Of a stretch of DNA of 53,175 bases, positions 8,746 to 16,578 are shown piece after piece; positions within the stretch are counted from its first letter, which is position 1; each line of letters starts with the position of its first letter. The position numbers were made by a program, and so were the translations under genes. The notes below the pieces were generated by a model. That model was not told the origin of the DNA, did no database searches, and worked only from the letters and a program-made list of their open reading frames with translations. The DNA comes from Desulforegula conservatrix Mb1Pa. Lineage in GTDB: Bacteria > Desulfobacterota > Desulfobacteria > Desulfobacterales > Desulforegulaceae. The stretch covers positions 1-53,175 of the forward strand of contig NZ_AUEY01000023.1 of the NCBI RefSeq assembly GCF_000426225.1. Direction: 5' to 3'.

Positions 8746-9309
8746 ATGCCGGTTTTCGGAACTGATATAATATTGAACAATCCGGCTTTTATCCATGAAA
8801 CAGCTCATATTTATGGAAAAGTCAGGCTTGAGGAAGGTTCGTCAATATGGGCAAATGCGGTGGTCAGGGCTGAAAATCATGAAGTGGTCATTGGAGAGAA
8901 ATCCAATATTCAGGATTTTGTCATGATCCACATTGGATGGAATACAGGTGTATATATCGGAAAATACACTTCAATAACCCATCACTGCACAATTCACGGC
9001 TGCACAATCGGGGATAATTGTCTGATAGGCATAAATTCAACAATCATGGATGGCTGCGTGATCGGTGATAACTGCATAATAGGCGGGAATTCCTTTTTAA
9101 AAGAAGGAACCATAATCCCGGACAATTCAATAGTCACAGGCTCTCCTGGCAAGGTCATAAAGACAAGGAATAATTTTGAAGCAAATATGATGAATGCGCT
9201 AGTTTATCATAAAAATGCAATTGCCTATGCATCTGGGGATTACAGGCTCTGGAGCAGACCTGATTTTGCTTCTCTGATTGCAGAAGAGCTTGAGAAACTG
9301 AAAAAGTGA
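8746..9309 (+). CDS. Gamma-class carbonic anhydrase-like hexapeptide-repeat protein
   Basis: The 187-residue protein is a left-handed beta-helix built from isoleucine-rich hexapeptides (for example IGEKSNIQDFVMIH, IGDNCLIGINSTIMDG, IGDNCIIGGNSFLKEG). Histidines in FVMIH and THHCTIHGC sit where gamma-carbonic anhydrases bind zinc. The family (YrdA/PaaY/CaiE type) forms cytosolic trimers. Carbonic anhydrase activity is shown for some members only. The start has a strong GCAGGAG box 6 nt upstream. It is flanked on both sides by palindromic repeats and seems monocistronic. Confidence 0.85.
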   Translation: MPVFGTDIILNNPAFIHETAHIYGKVRLEEGSSIWANAVVRAENHEVVIGEKSNIQDFVMIHIGWNTGVYIGKYTSITHHCTIHGCTIGDNCLIGINSTIMDGCVIGDNCIIGGNSFLKEGTIIPDNSIVTGSPGKVIKTRNNFEANMMNALVYHKNAIAYASGDYRLWSRPDFASLIAEELEKLKK

Positions 9310-9315
9310 AAATTT

Positions 9316-9448
9316 AATGGACTAGTAAAAAGGCAAATAAAAGCGACGGCGTCATGCCGAAATTGGCCCGGCATCCATTATTTTCAGATACTTATGGATT
9401 CCGGCCTACTCCGGAATGACTGGGATCTGACTTTTTGAGACCTTGTCA
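9316..9448. repeat. Palindromic MITE-like repeat, copy B (inverted orientation)
   Basis: This copy runs opposite to copy A. It starts at a decayed AATGGACTAG end and finishes CTGACTTTTTGAGACCTTGTCA. Internal GCCGAAATTGGCCCGGC and ATTCCGGCC..CCGGAAT palindromes are kept. It lies 7 bp behind the carbonic anhydrase stop codon and may double as a transcription stop. Confidence 0.7.
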
Positions 9449-9496
9449 TGGTTAATAGTTTTAAAAAAGTTATCATGGAAAACCTGAAGGATTTGA

Positions 9497-9544
9497 ATTA
9501 TCCGGCTTCATGAGCCTTTTATCAGCCGGATAATCTGTTTTTTT
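9497..9544 (+). terminator. Rho-independent terminator or attenuator in front of the permease gene
   Basis: A perfect 11 bp stem, ATTATCCGGCT / AGCCGGATAAT (9497-9507 with 9524-9534), is followed by CTG and seven T. It ends only 42 nt before the permease ATG. It may stop read-through from upstream, or act as a conditional terminator in the permease leader. Confidence 0.75.
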
Positions 9545-9586
9545 CCTGTTTTCCTTATTTTTTACCAGAGTTTTATAGGAGTTTTT

Positions 9587-10864
9587 ATGGCAAGAAAAAT
9601 CATTCAGGTGGATCAAAGGCTGGGCCTTGTGGAGGGTTTCCCCTTAAGCCTCCAGCATCTTTTTGCTATGTTCGGCGCGTCCGTGCTTGTTCCTTCACTT
9701 TTCAACATAGACCCCGCAATAGTGCTTCTGATGAACGGAATAGGTACTTTGATATACCTATTTCTGTGCAAAGGCAAGGCGCCGGCTTTTTTAGGTTCCA
9801 GTTTCGCTTTTCTGTCTCCTGTTTTTGTGGTTCTTGGAGCTGACAAGGCTGCGTGGCATGCTAATTATTCCTTTGCGCTCGGTGGTTTTGTAGCTGCGGG
9901 ATGTGTTTTCATAGCCGTTGCTGTCATAATTGGAATGTTTGGAAGTAAATGGATCAAGGTTGTTCTTCCTCCTGCCACAATGGGCCCTATTGTTGCGCTC
10001 ATAGGTCTTGAGCTTGCAGGAGTTGCGGCCGGAATGGCAGGGATTCTTCCGGCACAGGACGGAACCATAAACATGCAGTCCGTCACCATATCCATGATAA
10101 CTCTTGGGGTGGCTGTTTTCGGATCGGTTCTTTTCAGGGGCTTTTTTGCGGTTATTCCGGTACTTATAGCAATTATAGTCGGTTATGTGGCATCATATTT
10201 CATGGGTATTGTGAATTTTGACCCTGTTACAAATGCGAAGATCATTGCCCTTCCGCAATTTTATTTTCCAAAATTTGATCTGAATACAATACTTATAATT
10301 CTTCCGGCTTCCCTTGTTGTTATTTCTGAACATATCGGCCACCTTATTGTAACCGGCAAGATAATTGAGAAAGATCTCACCGTTGACCCCGGCCTTCACA
10401 GATCGCTCATGGGTGACGGAGTTTCAACCGTTCTTTCAGGTTTCATGGGCTCTGTCCCAACAACCACGTACGGTGAAAATATCGGCGTAATGGCCATAAC
10501 CAAGGTTTACAGCGTATGGGCGATCGGCGGAGCCGCTGTTATTTCAATTGTTCTGGCCTTTGTAGGCAAGCTTTCAGGAGTAATCCAGTCCATCCCTGTT
10601 CCTGTAATGGGGGGGATTTGCCTTCTTCTTTTTGGCGTAATCGCAGCATCAGGCATAAGAATGCTTGTTGAGGAAAAAGTCGACTACAGCAAGGCATCAA
10701 ATCTTGTGCTTTCTTCCGTTGTTTTCATTGTGGGAATAAGCGGAGCGTTTATAAAAATAGGTCATGTCCAGCTTAAAGGCATGGCACTTGCCACTGTTGT
10801 GGGTATGGCCCTCTCAATAATTTTCTATCTTCTTGAAGTCTTTAAGCTGACCAACGATAATTAA
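9587..10864 (+). CDS. uraA: Uracil/xanthine permease (NCS2 family)
   Basis: This 425-residue polytopic inner-membrane protein of the nucleobase-cation symporter 2 family has about 14 hydrophobic segments. Typical family blocks are LVEGFPLSLQHLFAMFGAS at the N-terminus, GSSFAFLSPVFVV, LPPATMGPIVALIGLELA, VISEHIGHLIVTGKII (the SEHIGH motif that carries a substrate-binding Glu) and MGSVPTTTYGENIGVMAITK. It should import uracil or a related base with protons. A TATAGGAG box precedes the ATG. Upstream lies a terminator-like hairpin, and a second terminator follows the stop, so it forms its own transcription unit. UraA is the most likely identity; a xanthine transporter is possible. Confidence 0.88.
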   Translation: MARKIIQVDQRLGLVEGFPLSLQHLFAMFGASVLVPSLFNIDPAIVLLMNGIGTLIYLFLCKGKAPAFLGSSFAFLSPVFVVLGADKAAWHANYSFALGGFVAAGCVFIAVAVIIGMFGSKWIKVVLPPATMGPIVALIGLELAGVAAGMAGILPAQDGTINMQSVTISMITLGVAVFGSVLFRGFFAVIPVLIAIIVGYVASYFMGIVNFDPVTNAKIIALPQFYFPKFDLNTILIILPASLVVISEHIGHLIVTGKIIEKDLTVDPGLHRSLMGDGVSTVLSGFMGSVPTTTYGENIGVMAITKVYSVWAIGGAAVISIVLAFVGKLSGVIQSIPVPVMGGICLLLFGVIAASGIRMLVEEKVDYSKASNLVLSSVVFIVGISGAFIKIGHVQLKGMALATVVGMALSIIFYLLEVFKLTNDN

Positions 10865-10872
10865 TGATTCTT

Positions 10873-10914
10873 TCCACCGGATGTTCTTGCTATAGGCATC
10901 CGGTGGAGTTTTTT
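10873..10914 (+). terminator. Rho-independent terminator after the permease gene
   Basis: The stem TCCACCGGATG / CATCCGGTGGA (10873-10883 with 10897-10907) is perfect, with a 13-base loop, and is followed by G and six T. It lies between convergent genes and has the T tract only on the plus-strand side. Confidence 0.85.
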
Positions 10915-10925
10915 CAAAAATTCAT

Positions 10926-11372
10926 TCACACCGGCATTTTGACAACTATTTTTTTTACCTCTTCTGGCTTTTCGTTCACCATGAGCTGTGGCATATGGCC
11001 GTCCTGGGGGAAGAAAATAGTGAAGAATCCTTCTCTTACAGTGATGAAATCAGGTTCCCCCTCAAGTTTCAGATAATCTTCTGCATCATTATATTCAGAC
11101 TGTCTGCAAAGATCCCTGTTACAGATTCCCATCATTTCCGAGCCTTTTACCATTATCTGAATATCTATGTATTTTCTGTGGCATTCCATGAAGGTTTCCG
11201 ATTCAGGTATTGTTTTGTAAATATTTGAAATAAGAAATATTCCGTTTGAGATTTCATGTCTTCCTGTTGAAAGATTACGGATGTCAGTTATTTTCATAAA
11301 ATTTATAACCGCATTGAAATGGCGATGGATGCCGGCATAATTCTGAAAGTTTACTATTTTATCAAGAATCAT
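10926..11372 (-). CDS. YhcH/YjgK/YiaL (DUF386) family protein
   Basis: The 148-residue protein has the DUF386 pattern: GRHEISNGIFLISNIYKT, FMECHRKYIDIQIMVKGSEM, and FFTIFFPQDGHMPQLMV near the C-terminus. This is a cupin-like fold; homologues are linked to sugar acid or sialic acid metabolism and to biofilm phenotypes, but the activity is poorly defined. The open frame begins at 11453. The ATG at 11372 follows a strong AAGGGGG box by 4-5 nt, and known family members start there, so that start was chosen. No sugar genes are adjacent. Confidence 0.85.
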   Translation of the reverse strand: MILDKIVNFQNYAGIHRHFNAVINFMKITDIRNLSTGRHEISNGIFLISNIYKTIPESETFMECHRKYIDIQIMVKGSEMMGICNRDLCRQSEYNDAEDYLKLEGEPDFITVREGFFTIFFPQDGHMPQLMVNEKPEEVKKIVVKMPV

Positions 11373-11440
11373 TTTTCCCCCTTTATCTGAATAATGATGT
11401 AAGGATGGCTGAGTCATTTTAATAAATAACAGGGAGCACC

Positions 11441-11638
11441 GTGAAACAGCCAAATATAAAAAACATTCTGGTTGACCATGAAAAGAATATTACTTACGAA
11501 GTCATGGCATACTGCAAACTCACAAAAAGTGAAACCCAGGCTTGCGTAAAAAAATTCTGGTCAAAGAAGAAAAAACCGAAAATTAAGCCTGGTGAGACAG
11601 TTAAAATTATTACTATTATAGGGCTTGATGAAGAATAA
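11441..11638 (+). CDS. Small basic hypothetical protein
   Basis: The 65-residue product begins with GTG at 11441, with AGGGAG seven bases before. It is rich in Lys (KKFWSKKKKPKIKPGE) and has no signal peptide or membrane helix. The C-terminal half (KPGETVKIITIIGLDEE) could form a small beta structure. It is not recognised as a known family. It lies between the divergent DUF386 gene and the ABC-F gene, 113 bp before the latter. Confidence 0.55.
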   Translation: MKQPNIKNILVDHEKNITYEVMAYCKLTKSETQACVKKFWSKKKKPKIKPGETVKIITIIGLDEE

Positions 11639-11751
11639 GAGCTTTAAGCTTTAATTTTCTGTTAACAAAATAATGGGGTTTTTGCGGATTTTTTTTAAAA
11701 AAAATCGACCCGCATGAGGCTTTTTTACAACATTCATTTCATCAGAGACAA

Positions 11752-13560
11752 ATGGCACAGTTAATAACATATAGAAATATTTCAAAAACATATGGTTCCC
11801 ATGATCTTTTTACAGGGATTGATCTTACAATAAACGACGATGACAAGATTGGGCTCATCGGCGTAAACGGGACAGGGAAATCAACTCTTCTGAGAATTAT
11901 GGCAGGAGTGGAAGAACCTGATTCAGGCGAAAAATTTGCCAGAAAAGGCCTGAAGACAGTTTATCTTGCCCAGGAAGATGTTGTCGATCCTGAAAAATCC
12001 ATAATTGACAATCTTTTTTCATGTCTCACCAAGGACGAGCTCGCTGATTCTGCACGCGTTGGCAGGGTATTTAAAATAGCAGGTCAGGCAGGATTTGAAG
12101 ATCCTGACAAAAAGGCTGGAATCCTCTCGGGCGGCGGGATCAAAAGGCTTGCTGTTTCCATGGCCCTTGCCCAGGAACCGGATCTTCTTTTCCTTGACGA
12201 ACCTACAAACCATCTTGATATAGACGGCATTCTCTGGCTCGAGGATCTTTTAAAAAACGCAAGATTTTCTTTTGTTCTTGTTACCCATGACCGAAGATTC
12301 CTTGATAATACAGTCACTTCCGTAGCTGAAATAGGCAAATACTATCCTGATGGATATTTCCAGGCAAATGGCGGATATTCGCTTTTTTCTGACCAGAGAA
12401 CGGCTTTTCTTGATTCCCAGCTTAAAAGGGAGTCAGCCCTTGCAGGAAAGATGCGAAGAGAGGCTGACTGGCTTTCAAGAATGCCCAAGGCCCGAACCAC
12501 AAAAGCCGCATACAGAGTGGATGAAGCCCACAGACTCAGGGCAGAGCTTTCAAAAATAAGAACCCTGAACCGCCAGAACAAGAGCGTTGACATCAGTTTT
12601 ACAAGTACTGACAGAAAAACCCGCAAGCTTATGGAAGTGAAGGAAATCAGCAGATCGATTGCAGGCAGAACGATTTTTGAAGACATCACTTTTAATCTAA
12701 TGGCCGGTATGAGGCTTGGGATCGCAGGTGGGAACGGATCAGGTAAAACCACTTTTATGCAGATCCTTGCAGGCGAAGCCATGCCCGACACCGGCAGTGT
12801 CAGAACTGCGGAAGGTCTGTCTGTTGTTTATTTTGACCAGAGACGCGAATCGGTTGATGAAAGTCTTACACTAAGAAAAGCTTTGAGCCCGGACAGCGAC
12901 TCTGTAATTTACCGGAGCAAGCCTGTTCATATTGTCACCTGGGCAACAAGATTTCTTTTCAGACCGGATCAGCTTGATCAGCCTGTGAGCAGGCTTTCAG
13001 GCGGTGAAAAGGCGAGAATCCTCATCGCAAGATTTATGCAAAGACCTGCCGATGTTCTTCTTCTTGACGAACCTGGCAATGATCTTGACATTCAGTCCAT
13101 TGAAATTCTTGAAGAAAGTCTTCAGGATTTTCCAGGAGCGGTTGTTCTTGTTAGCCATGACAGACAGCTGATGGATAATGTTACTGAAATAATAATAGCC
13201 CTTGATGGTAACGGCGGAGCCACTGCCTATGCTGATTATGGCCAGTGGGAAGAGGACAGGAAGAAAGCTGAAATAAAGCCTGTTAAGGAAAAAACTGAAC
13301 AGGCTAAAAAGCCACAGAGGGAAAAGACCTCGTCAAAAAAGATTTCATACAAGGACAAACTCGAACTTGAGAAAATACCTTCTATGATCGAGACTGCTGA
13401 AAATCTTGTTCGAGACCTTGAATCAAGGCTCCAGCTTCCTGAAGTTTCTTCGGATCAGGCAAAACTTGCTGATATTTGCAGCGAGCTTAAACATGCCCAT
13501 GATGATGTCGACAGGCTTTATGCAAGATGGTCTGAGCTTGAGGATATAGAGGGCGCTTAG
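11752..13560 (+). CDS. uup: ABC-F ATPase, Uup-like
   Basis: The 602-residue protein has two ABC cassettes and no membrane segment. The first has Walker A GVNGTGKST (about 38-46), signature LSGGGIKRLAVSMALA and Walker B LLFLDEPTNHLDID. The second has Walker A GGNGSGKTT (about 325-333), LSGGEKARILIARF and VLLLDEPGNDLD. Between them is the charged linker of ABC-F proteins (MPKARTTKAAYRVDEAH). Residues about 530-600 form a coiled-coil C-terminal domain as in Uup. ABC-F proteins act on ribosomes or, for Uup, in DNA-transposon excision and ribosome biology. The first signature, LSGGGIKR, deviates from LSGGxxxR. Confidence 0.85.
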   Translation: MAQLITYRNISKTYGSHDLFTGIDLTINDDDKIGLIGVNGTGKSTLLRIMAGVEEPDSGEKFARKGLKTVYLAQEDVVDPEKSIIDNLFSCLTKDELADSARVGRVFKIAGQAGFEDPDKKAGILSGGGIKRLAVSMALAQEPDLLFLDEPTNHLDIDGILWLEDLLKNARFSFVLVTHDRRFLDNTVTSVAEIGKYYPDGYFQANGGYSLFSDQRTAFLDSQLKRESALAGKMRREADWLSRMPKARTTKAAYRVDEAHRLRAELSKIRTLNRQNKSVDISFTSTDRKTRKLMEVKEISRSIAGRTIFEDITFNLMAGMRLGIAGGNGSGKTTFMQILAGEAMPDTGSVRTAEGLSVVYFDQRRESVDESLTLRKALSPDSDSVIYRSKPVHIVTWATRFLFRPDQLDQPVSRLSGGEKARILIARFMQRPADVLLLDEPGNDLDIQSIEILEESLQDFPGAVVLVSHDRQLMDNVTEIIIALDGNGGATAYADYGQWEEDRKKAEIKPVKEKTEQAKKPQREKTSSKKISYKDKLELEKIPSMIETAENLVRDLESRLQLPEVSSDQAKLADICSELKHAHDDVDRLYARWSELEDIEGA

Positions 13561-13582
13561 GTTACTCTTTCAGCTCATAATA

Positions 13583-13716
13583 GACAAACTCGCAAAAAGT
13601 CCGATTCTCGTCATTCCGGCGAAGGCCGGAATCCAGAACTATCTGAAAATACAAAGATGCCGGATCAAGTCCGGCATGACGACACCGCCCTTTTTTGACT
13701 TTTTGCGAGACCATCA
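13583..13716. repeat. Palindromic MITE-like repeat, copy C
   Basis: This is the best-preserved plus-oriented copy. It starts GACAAACTCGCAAAAAGTCC, ends TTTTTGCGAGACCATCA, and has intact internal palindromes ATTCCGGC..GCCGGAAT and GCCGGA..TCCGGC. It lies between the ABC-F and lipoprotein genes. Confidence 0.75.
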
Positions 13717-13793
13717 TAATTAACACTATGCCCAATGTCTGTGGCTGTTATTATGAAAAAGATCAAAAGACTTTATGAATAAAGGCATAAAGT

Positions 13794-14168
13794 ATGAAAT
13801 TTAAGATTATTGGATATATTGTTTTTCTTTCACTTATTTCGTTTTTTCAGTCATGCGCGACTTATAAAACTGTTGTTCCGTCCCAACAGAGATTTATAAT
13901 CGAACAGGTTGAAAACCTCGAAGGCGAGAAATGCGTTTCAATACCAAGAATTTACAGTGGAGTTGGCTATAGTTTCTGCATAATGACTAACAAGCTCAGA
14001 CTGAAATCCGATCACTCAGATGTTGCGAGTCTGCCTTTTGATCTTGTTGCAGACACAGCTGTGCTGCCGTACACAATATGCCGGCAGATTTTTGATGGTA
14101 ATCTTGTTTTAAAAAAAGTAAAACCAAAGCCATCAGACGATTTGATTGATGATTCTACGGGCAACTAA
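13794..14168 (+). CDS. YceK/YidQ-family lipoprotein
   Basis: The 124-residue precursor has a signal peptide ending in a lipobox (ISFFQSC|A, Cys21), so it should be lipid-anchored. The mature part shows the YceK/YidQ (DUF1375) pattern: CVSIPRIYSGVGYSFC, then SLPFDLVADTAVLPYTI. Family members are small outer- or inner-membrane lipoproteins of unknown function that often sit near transporters. It is bracketed by two palindromic repeat copies, one only 3 bp past the stop codon. Confidence 0.8.
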   Translation: MKFKIIGYIVFLSLISFFQSCATYKTVVPSQQRFIIEQVENLEGEKCVSIPRIYSGVGYSFCIMTNKLRLKSDHSDVASLPFDLVADTAVLPYTICRQIFDGNLVLKKVKPKPSDDLIDDSTGN

Positions 14169-14171
14169 TTT

Positions 14172-14276
14172 TGACAAAGTCGTAAAAAGTCCGATTCTCG
14201 TCATTCCGGCGAAGGCCGGAATCCAGAAGTAATTTAAAATACAAAGATGCCAGATCAAGCCCGGTTCGATCTATCA
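14172..14276. repeat. Palindromic MITE-like repeat, copy D (3' end eroded)
   Basis: The left part, TGACAAAGTCGTAAAAAGTC through ATTCCGGCGAAGGCCGGAAT, is nearly identical to copy C. The right terminus is missing after AAGCCCGGTTCGATC. Copies C and D therefore flank the lipoprotein gene in the same orientation. Confidence 0.65.
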
Positions 14277-14355
14277 TTTTTGAAATATTGGTCTGTTTAC
14301 ATCAGGCATAAATCCAAATTCTAAAATCAAAAATAAGGAAACAGAGCCTAAGGTT

Positions 14356-15891
14356 TTGATTAAAACAGGAATCCTCTTTTTGAAAACAGAACAAAACACA
14401 TTTTTAAAAAGTTTGGGAACATTTTTAATCGGTCTCTGCCTTATATTTGCTTCCCTTGTTCCCTGTCACATTTTTTTTACCTGCTTCATGCATGATTTTA
14501 ACAAGACTCTTTCCATAATGGCTGAATGTGCTTTCAGATCTGGTTTTGTCATTCTTCCAGGCCCTGCGACGTCTCCTTCACCTTCTTCATGGGATACTGC
14601 TTCAGGCTCGGCTGTCTTTTTTACCCTTACAATAGGTGCGCTTTCATATTCAGCGGGTGATTTTTGTTCAGTTTTTTTTTGTGGTTGGTTCAGGTCTTTA
14701 AAAACAAGATTCTCAGCTTCAGCATGCTTTATCCTCGGGATCTCATGCTTACTTTATTTCACAGGCATGCCATTTGTTTTTCCAGTGTGTTTTCTGATTA
14801 CAGGTGTTCTGGCAGTTTTTCTCAGGTTGTTTTATTTTAAAGGACACGAATTCAGAAAGCGTATGGAAGTAATTTTAATCTGTTTTGCTGCCATTGCCCT
14901 TTTTCTATTTTCCATTCAAGGTTCAGGTAAGGGCATAGGTTTTTTTACCGGGGTAAGGGACAGGGTTCTTTTCGGAACTGCGGCAGGTGAAAGAATTATT
15001 GATTTTTATTATAAACATAATCTTTATGGCGCAGAGGTCATAAAAAAGCCTGAATCAAGAATAGTAAGGGCTGTTAGCGCTGGCGAGACTGATCAGGCCA
15101 CAGTGTTTGATGATATTAAATCAGCTTTTGAAAGAAAGGGATTCGCATTTGTAAAAGGTAACGGATGCAGAGCTTTTTATGAGGTTTCTCTAAAAAATGG
15201 CGTGGTTGGAATATCATCGGGCAAAAAAATAGTTTATTCTGCCGGTATTGATAAACTGAAGTCTGACCCTACCGGTTTTTTTAAAAATTTTTATTTGAAA
15301 TCAGACAATGCCGAATATCTTCGATTTATGGTTTTTATCTCTTTCTGTTTTGGTATTCCTTTTATTTTTTTGGGGCAGCTTGCAGATTCTTTTATACAAT
15401 TCCCCGGCACTTTCAGTAAAAAAAAGACTTTGATTATTATGTTAATCCTGATTTCCATGTCTGCGTCTTTTGTTTATATACAGTCCCGTGAAAAAAAATA
15501 TCCTGATCATAACGAATTGAATAAAATGCTCAAATCAGGTGACAATGAGCAAAGAATTTACGCCATGGGTTTAATTCTTAAAATGAAAATGGATCCTGAT
15601 GGTTTCGCTATGCCGGATGTTTTTCCTGGCAAAGGAGCGCCAAGGGAAAGAATTTTATACCTTTATCTTGCCTCAAGAATTGGAGGGAATGACAAATTTG
15701 AGACTATCTCGCCTTTTGTTGAAGATCCTTACCCATATGTTTCATGCCAGGCCATAAGATTTCTTTCCCAGCTTGGGGATAGCAGGTCTGCCCCTGTTTT
15801 TGAAAAAATTCTGAGAACCCACTCAAATATTTATGTGCAGTTAACTGCCATGGAAGCCCTCAAATCATGGAAAAACAGAAAAAATCAGTAG
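14356..15891 (+). CDS. Polytopic membrane protein with C-terminal HEAT-like repeats
   Basis: The 511-residue product is not a recognised enzyme. About five hydrophobic segments lie in the first 200 residues. An extracytoplasmic or cytosolic globular stretch (about 205-325) follows, then two more segments near 330-350 and 370-385. A soluble tail (about 395-511) contains helical HEAT-type repeats, for example VEDPYPYVSCQAIRFLSQLG then SRSAPVFEKIL and NIYVQLTAMEALKSW. HEAT repeats usually bind proteins. The start is a TTG at 14356 with AAGG four bases before; a later start is possible. Its 3' end overlaps the protease gene by 25 bp, so the two are likely translationally coupled. Confidence 0.6.
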   Translation: MIKTGILFLKTEQNTFLKSLGTFLIGLCLIFASLVPCHIFFTCFMHDFNKTLSIMAECAFRSGFVILPGPATSPSPSSWDTASGSAVFFTLTIGALSYSAGDFCSVFFCGWFRSLKTRFSASACFILGISCLLYFTGMPFVFPVCFLITGVLAVFLRLFYFKGHEFRKRMEVILICFAAIALFLFSIQGSGKGIGFFTGVRDRVLFGTAAGERIIDFYYKHNLYGAEVIKKPESRIVRAVSAGETDQATVFDDIKSAFERKGFAFVKGNGCRAFYEVSLKNGVVGISSGKKIVYSAGIDKLKSDPTGFFKNFYLKSDNAEYLRFMVFISFCFGIPFIFLGQLADSFIQFPGTFSKKKTLIIMLILISMSASFVYIQSREKKYPDHNELNKMLKSGDNEQRIYAMGLILKMKMDPDGFAMPDVFPGKGAPRERILYLYLASRIGGNDKFETISPFVEDPYPYVSCQAIRFLSQLGDSRSAPVFEKILRTHSNIYVQLTAMEALKSWKNRKNQ

Positions 15892-16538
15892 GCTCTGGTT
15901 TTCTTGCCGCGTCACTAACCATTATTTTTTTCTGGGAATATGCTTTTTATCTGATTGCCAGGCATTCAGGCCTTGCCGATAGCGTTGCCATGGAAATGAG
16001 GCTTACATTTTTACTCCGTCTGGTCGAAGCTGTTTCTTTTTTTCTTGCCGCTTATTTTTTTTCTGGCCTTACAAACATAGGTTTAGAAAGGATAAAACTG
16101 TTTCCAGGATTTAAATCAGGAATAGTCTGGTCAATTGTTTTCGGAGTTGTGGCTCTTATCGGGATCTTTATTCTATGGGCCACAGGAACAGTCGTTTTTA
16201 AATATTTCAGAATAGATTTTGTAAAAAAGCCCGAAGATATTTTCTGGTTTTATTTGGCAGCCGGACTATCCGGGCCAATTGCCGAAGAGCTTTTTTTCAG
16301 GGGCATTGTTTTTGGATGTCTGAGGCGCTACGGGTTTTTTACAGCTGCCGTGTTAAGCACGTTTTTTTTTGTATTTGCCCATTCTTCTGTGAGTGTTCCC
16401 GTAACCCAGCTTATCGGCGGACTGGTTTTCTGCTTTTTTTATGAAAAGACAGGGTCGCTTGTGACGCCGATAATAATTCATGTGACAGGCAATATGGCTA
16501 TTTTTACAATCGGAATATTCCAAGGGATAATGACGTAA
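15867..16538 (+). CDS. CPBP-family intramembrane metalloprotease
   Basis: The 223-residue membrane protein has about six helices and the CAAX-protease/bacteriocin-processing (CPBP, ABI) motifs: EExxFRG at 140-146 (EELFFRG), FxxxH with His172 (FVFAHSS), and HxxxN at 205-209 (HVTGN). These supply the metal-binding and catalytic residues of this glutamic/metallo protease group in the inner membrane. A GGAAG box lies inside the preceding gene, so it is coupled to the HEAT membrane protein. The pairing suggests that the HEAT protein supports or feeds the protease (inference). It is far from the RiPP genes, so there is no reason to link it to them. Confidence 0.85.
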   Translation: MEKQKKSVGSGFLAASLTIIFFWEYAFYLIARHSGLADSVAMEMRLTFLLRLVEAVSFFLAAYFFSGLTNIGLERIKLFPGFKSGIVWSIVFGVVALIGIFILWATGTVVFKYFRIDFVKKPEDIFWFYLAAGLSGPIAEELFFRGIVFGCLRRYGFFTAAVLSTFFFVFAHSSVSVPVTQLIGGLVFCFFYEKTGSLVTPIIIHVTGNMAIFTIGIFQGIMT

Positions 16539-16578
16539 CCTTACAAGTTTTTGAAGAGCTTGGCCGTGCAAGGGTATT

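Noticed and set aside
12342-12791. Minus-strand 149 aa open frame within the ABC-F gene
   Set aside because: Antisense to conserved ATPase motifs; no ribosome-binding site and no family likeness.
15867-16538. CPBP protease as the leader peptidase or immunity protein of the RiPP locus
   Set aside because: It is 10 kb away, coupled to a different gene, and the exporter already has a complete C39 peptidase.
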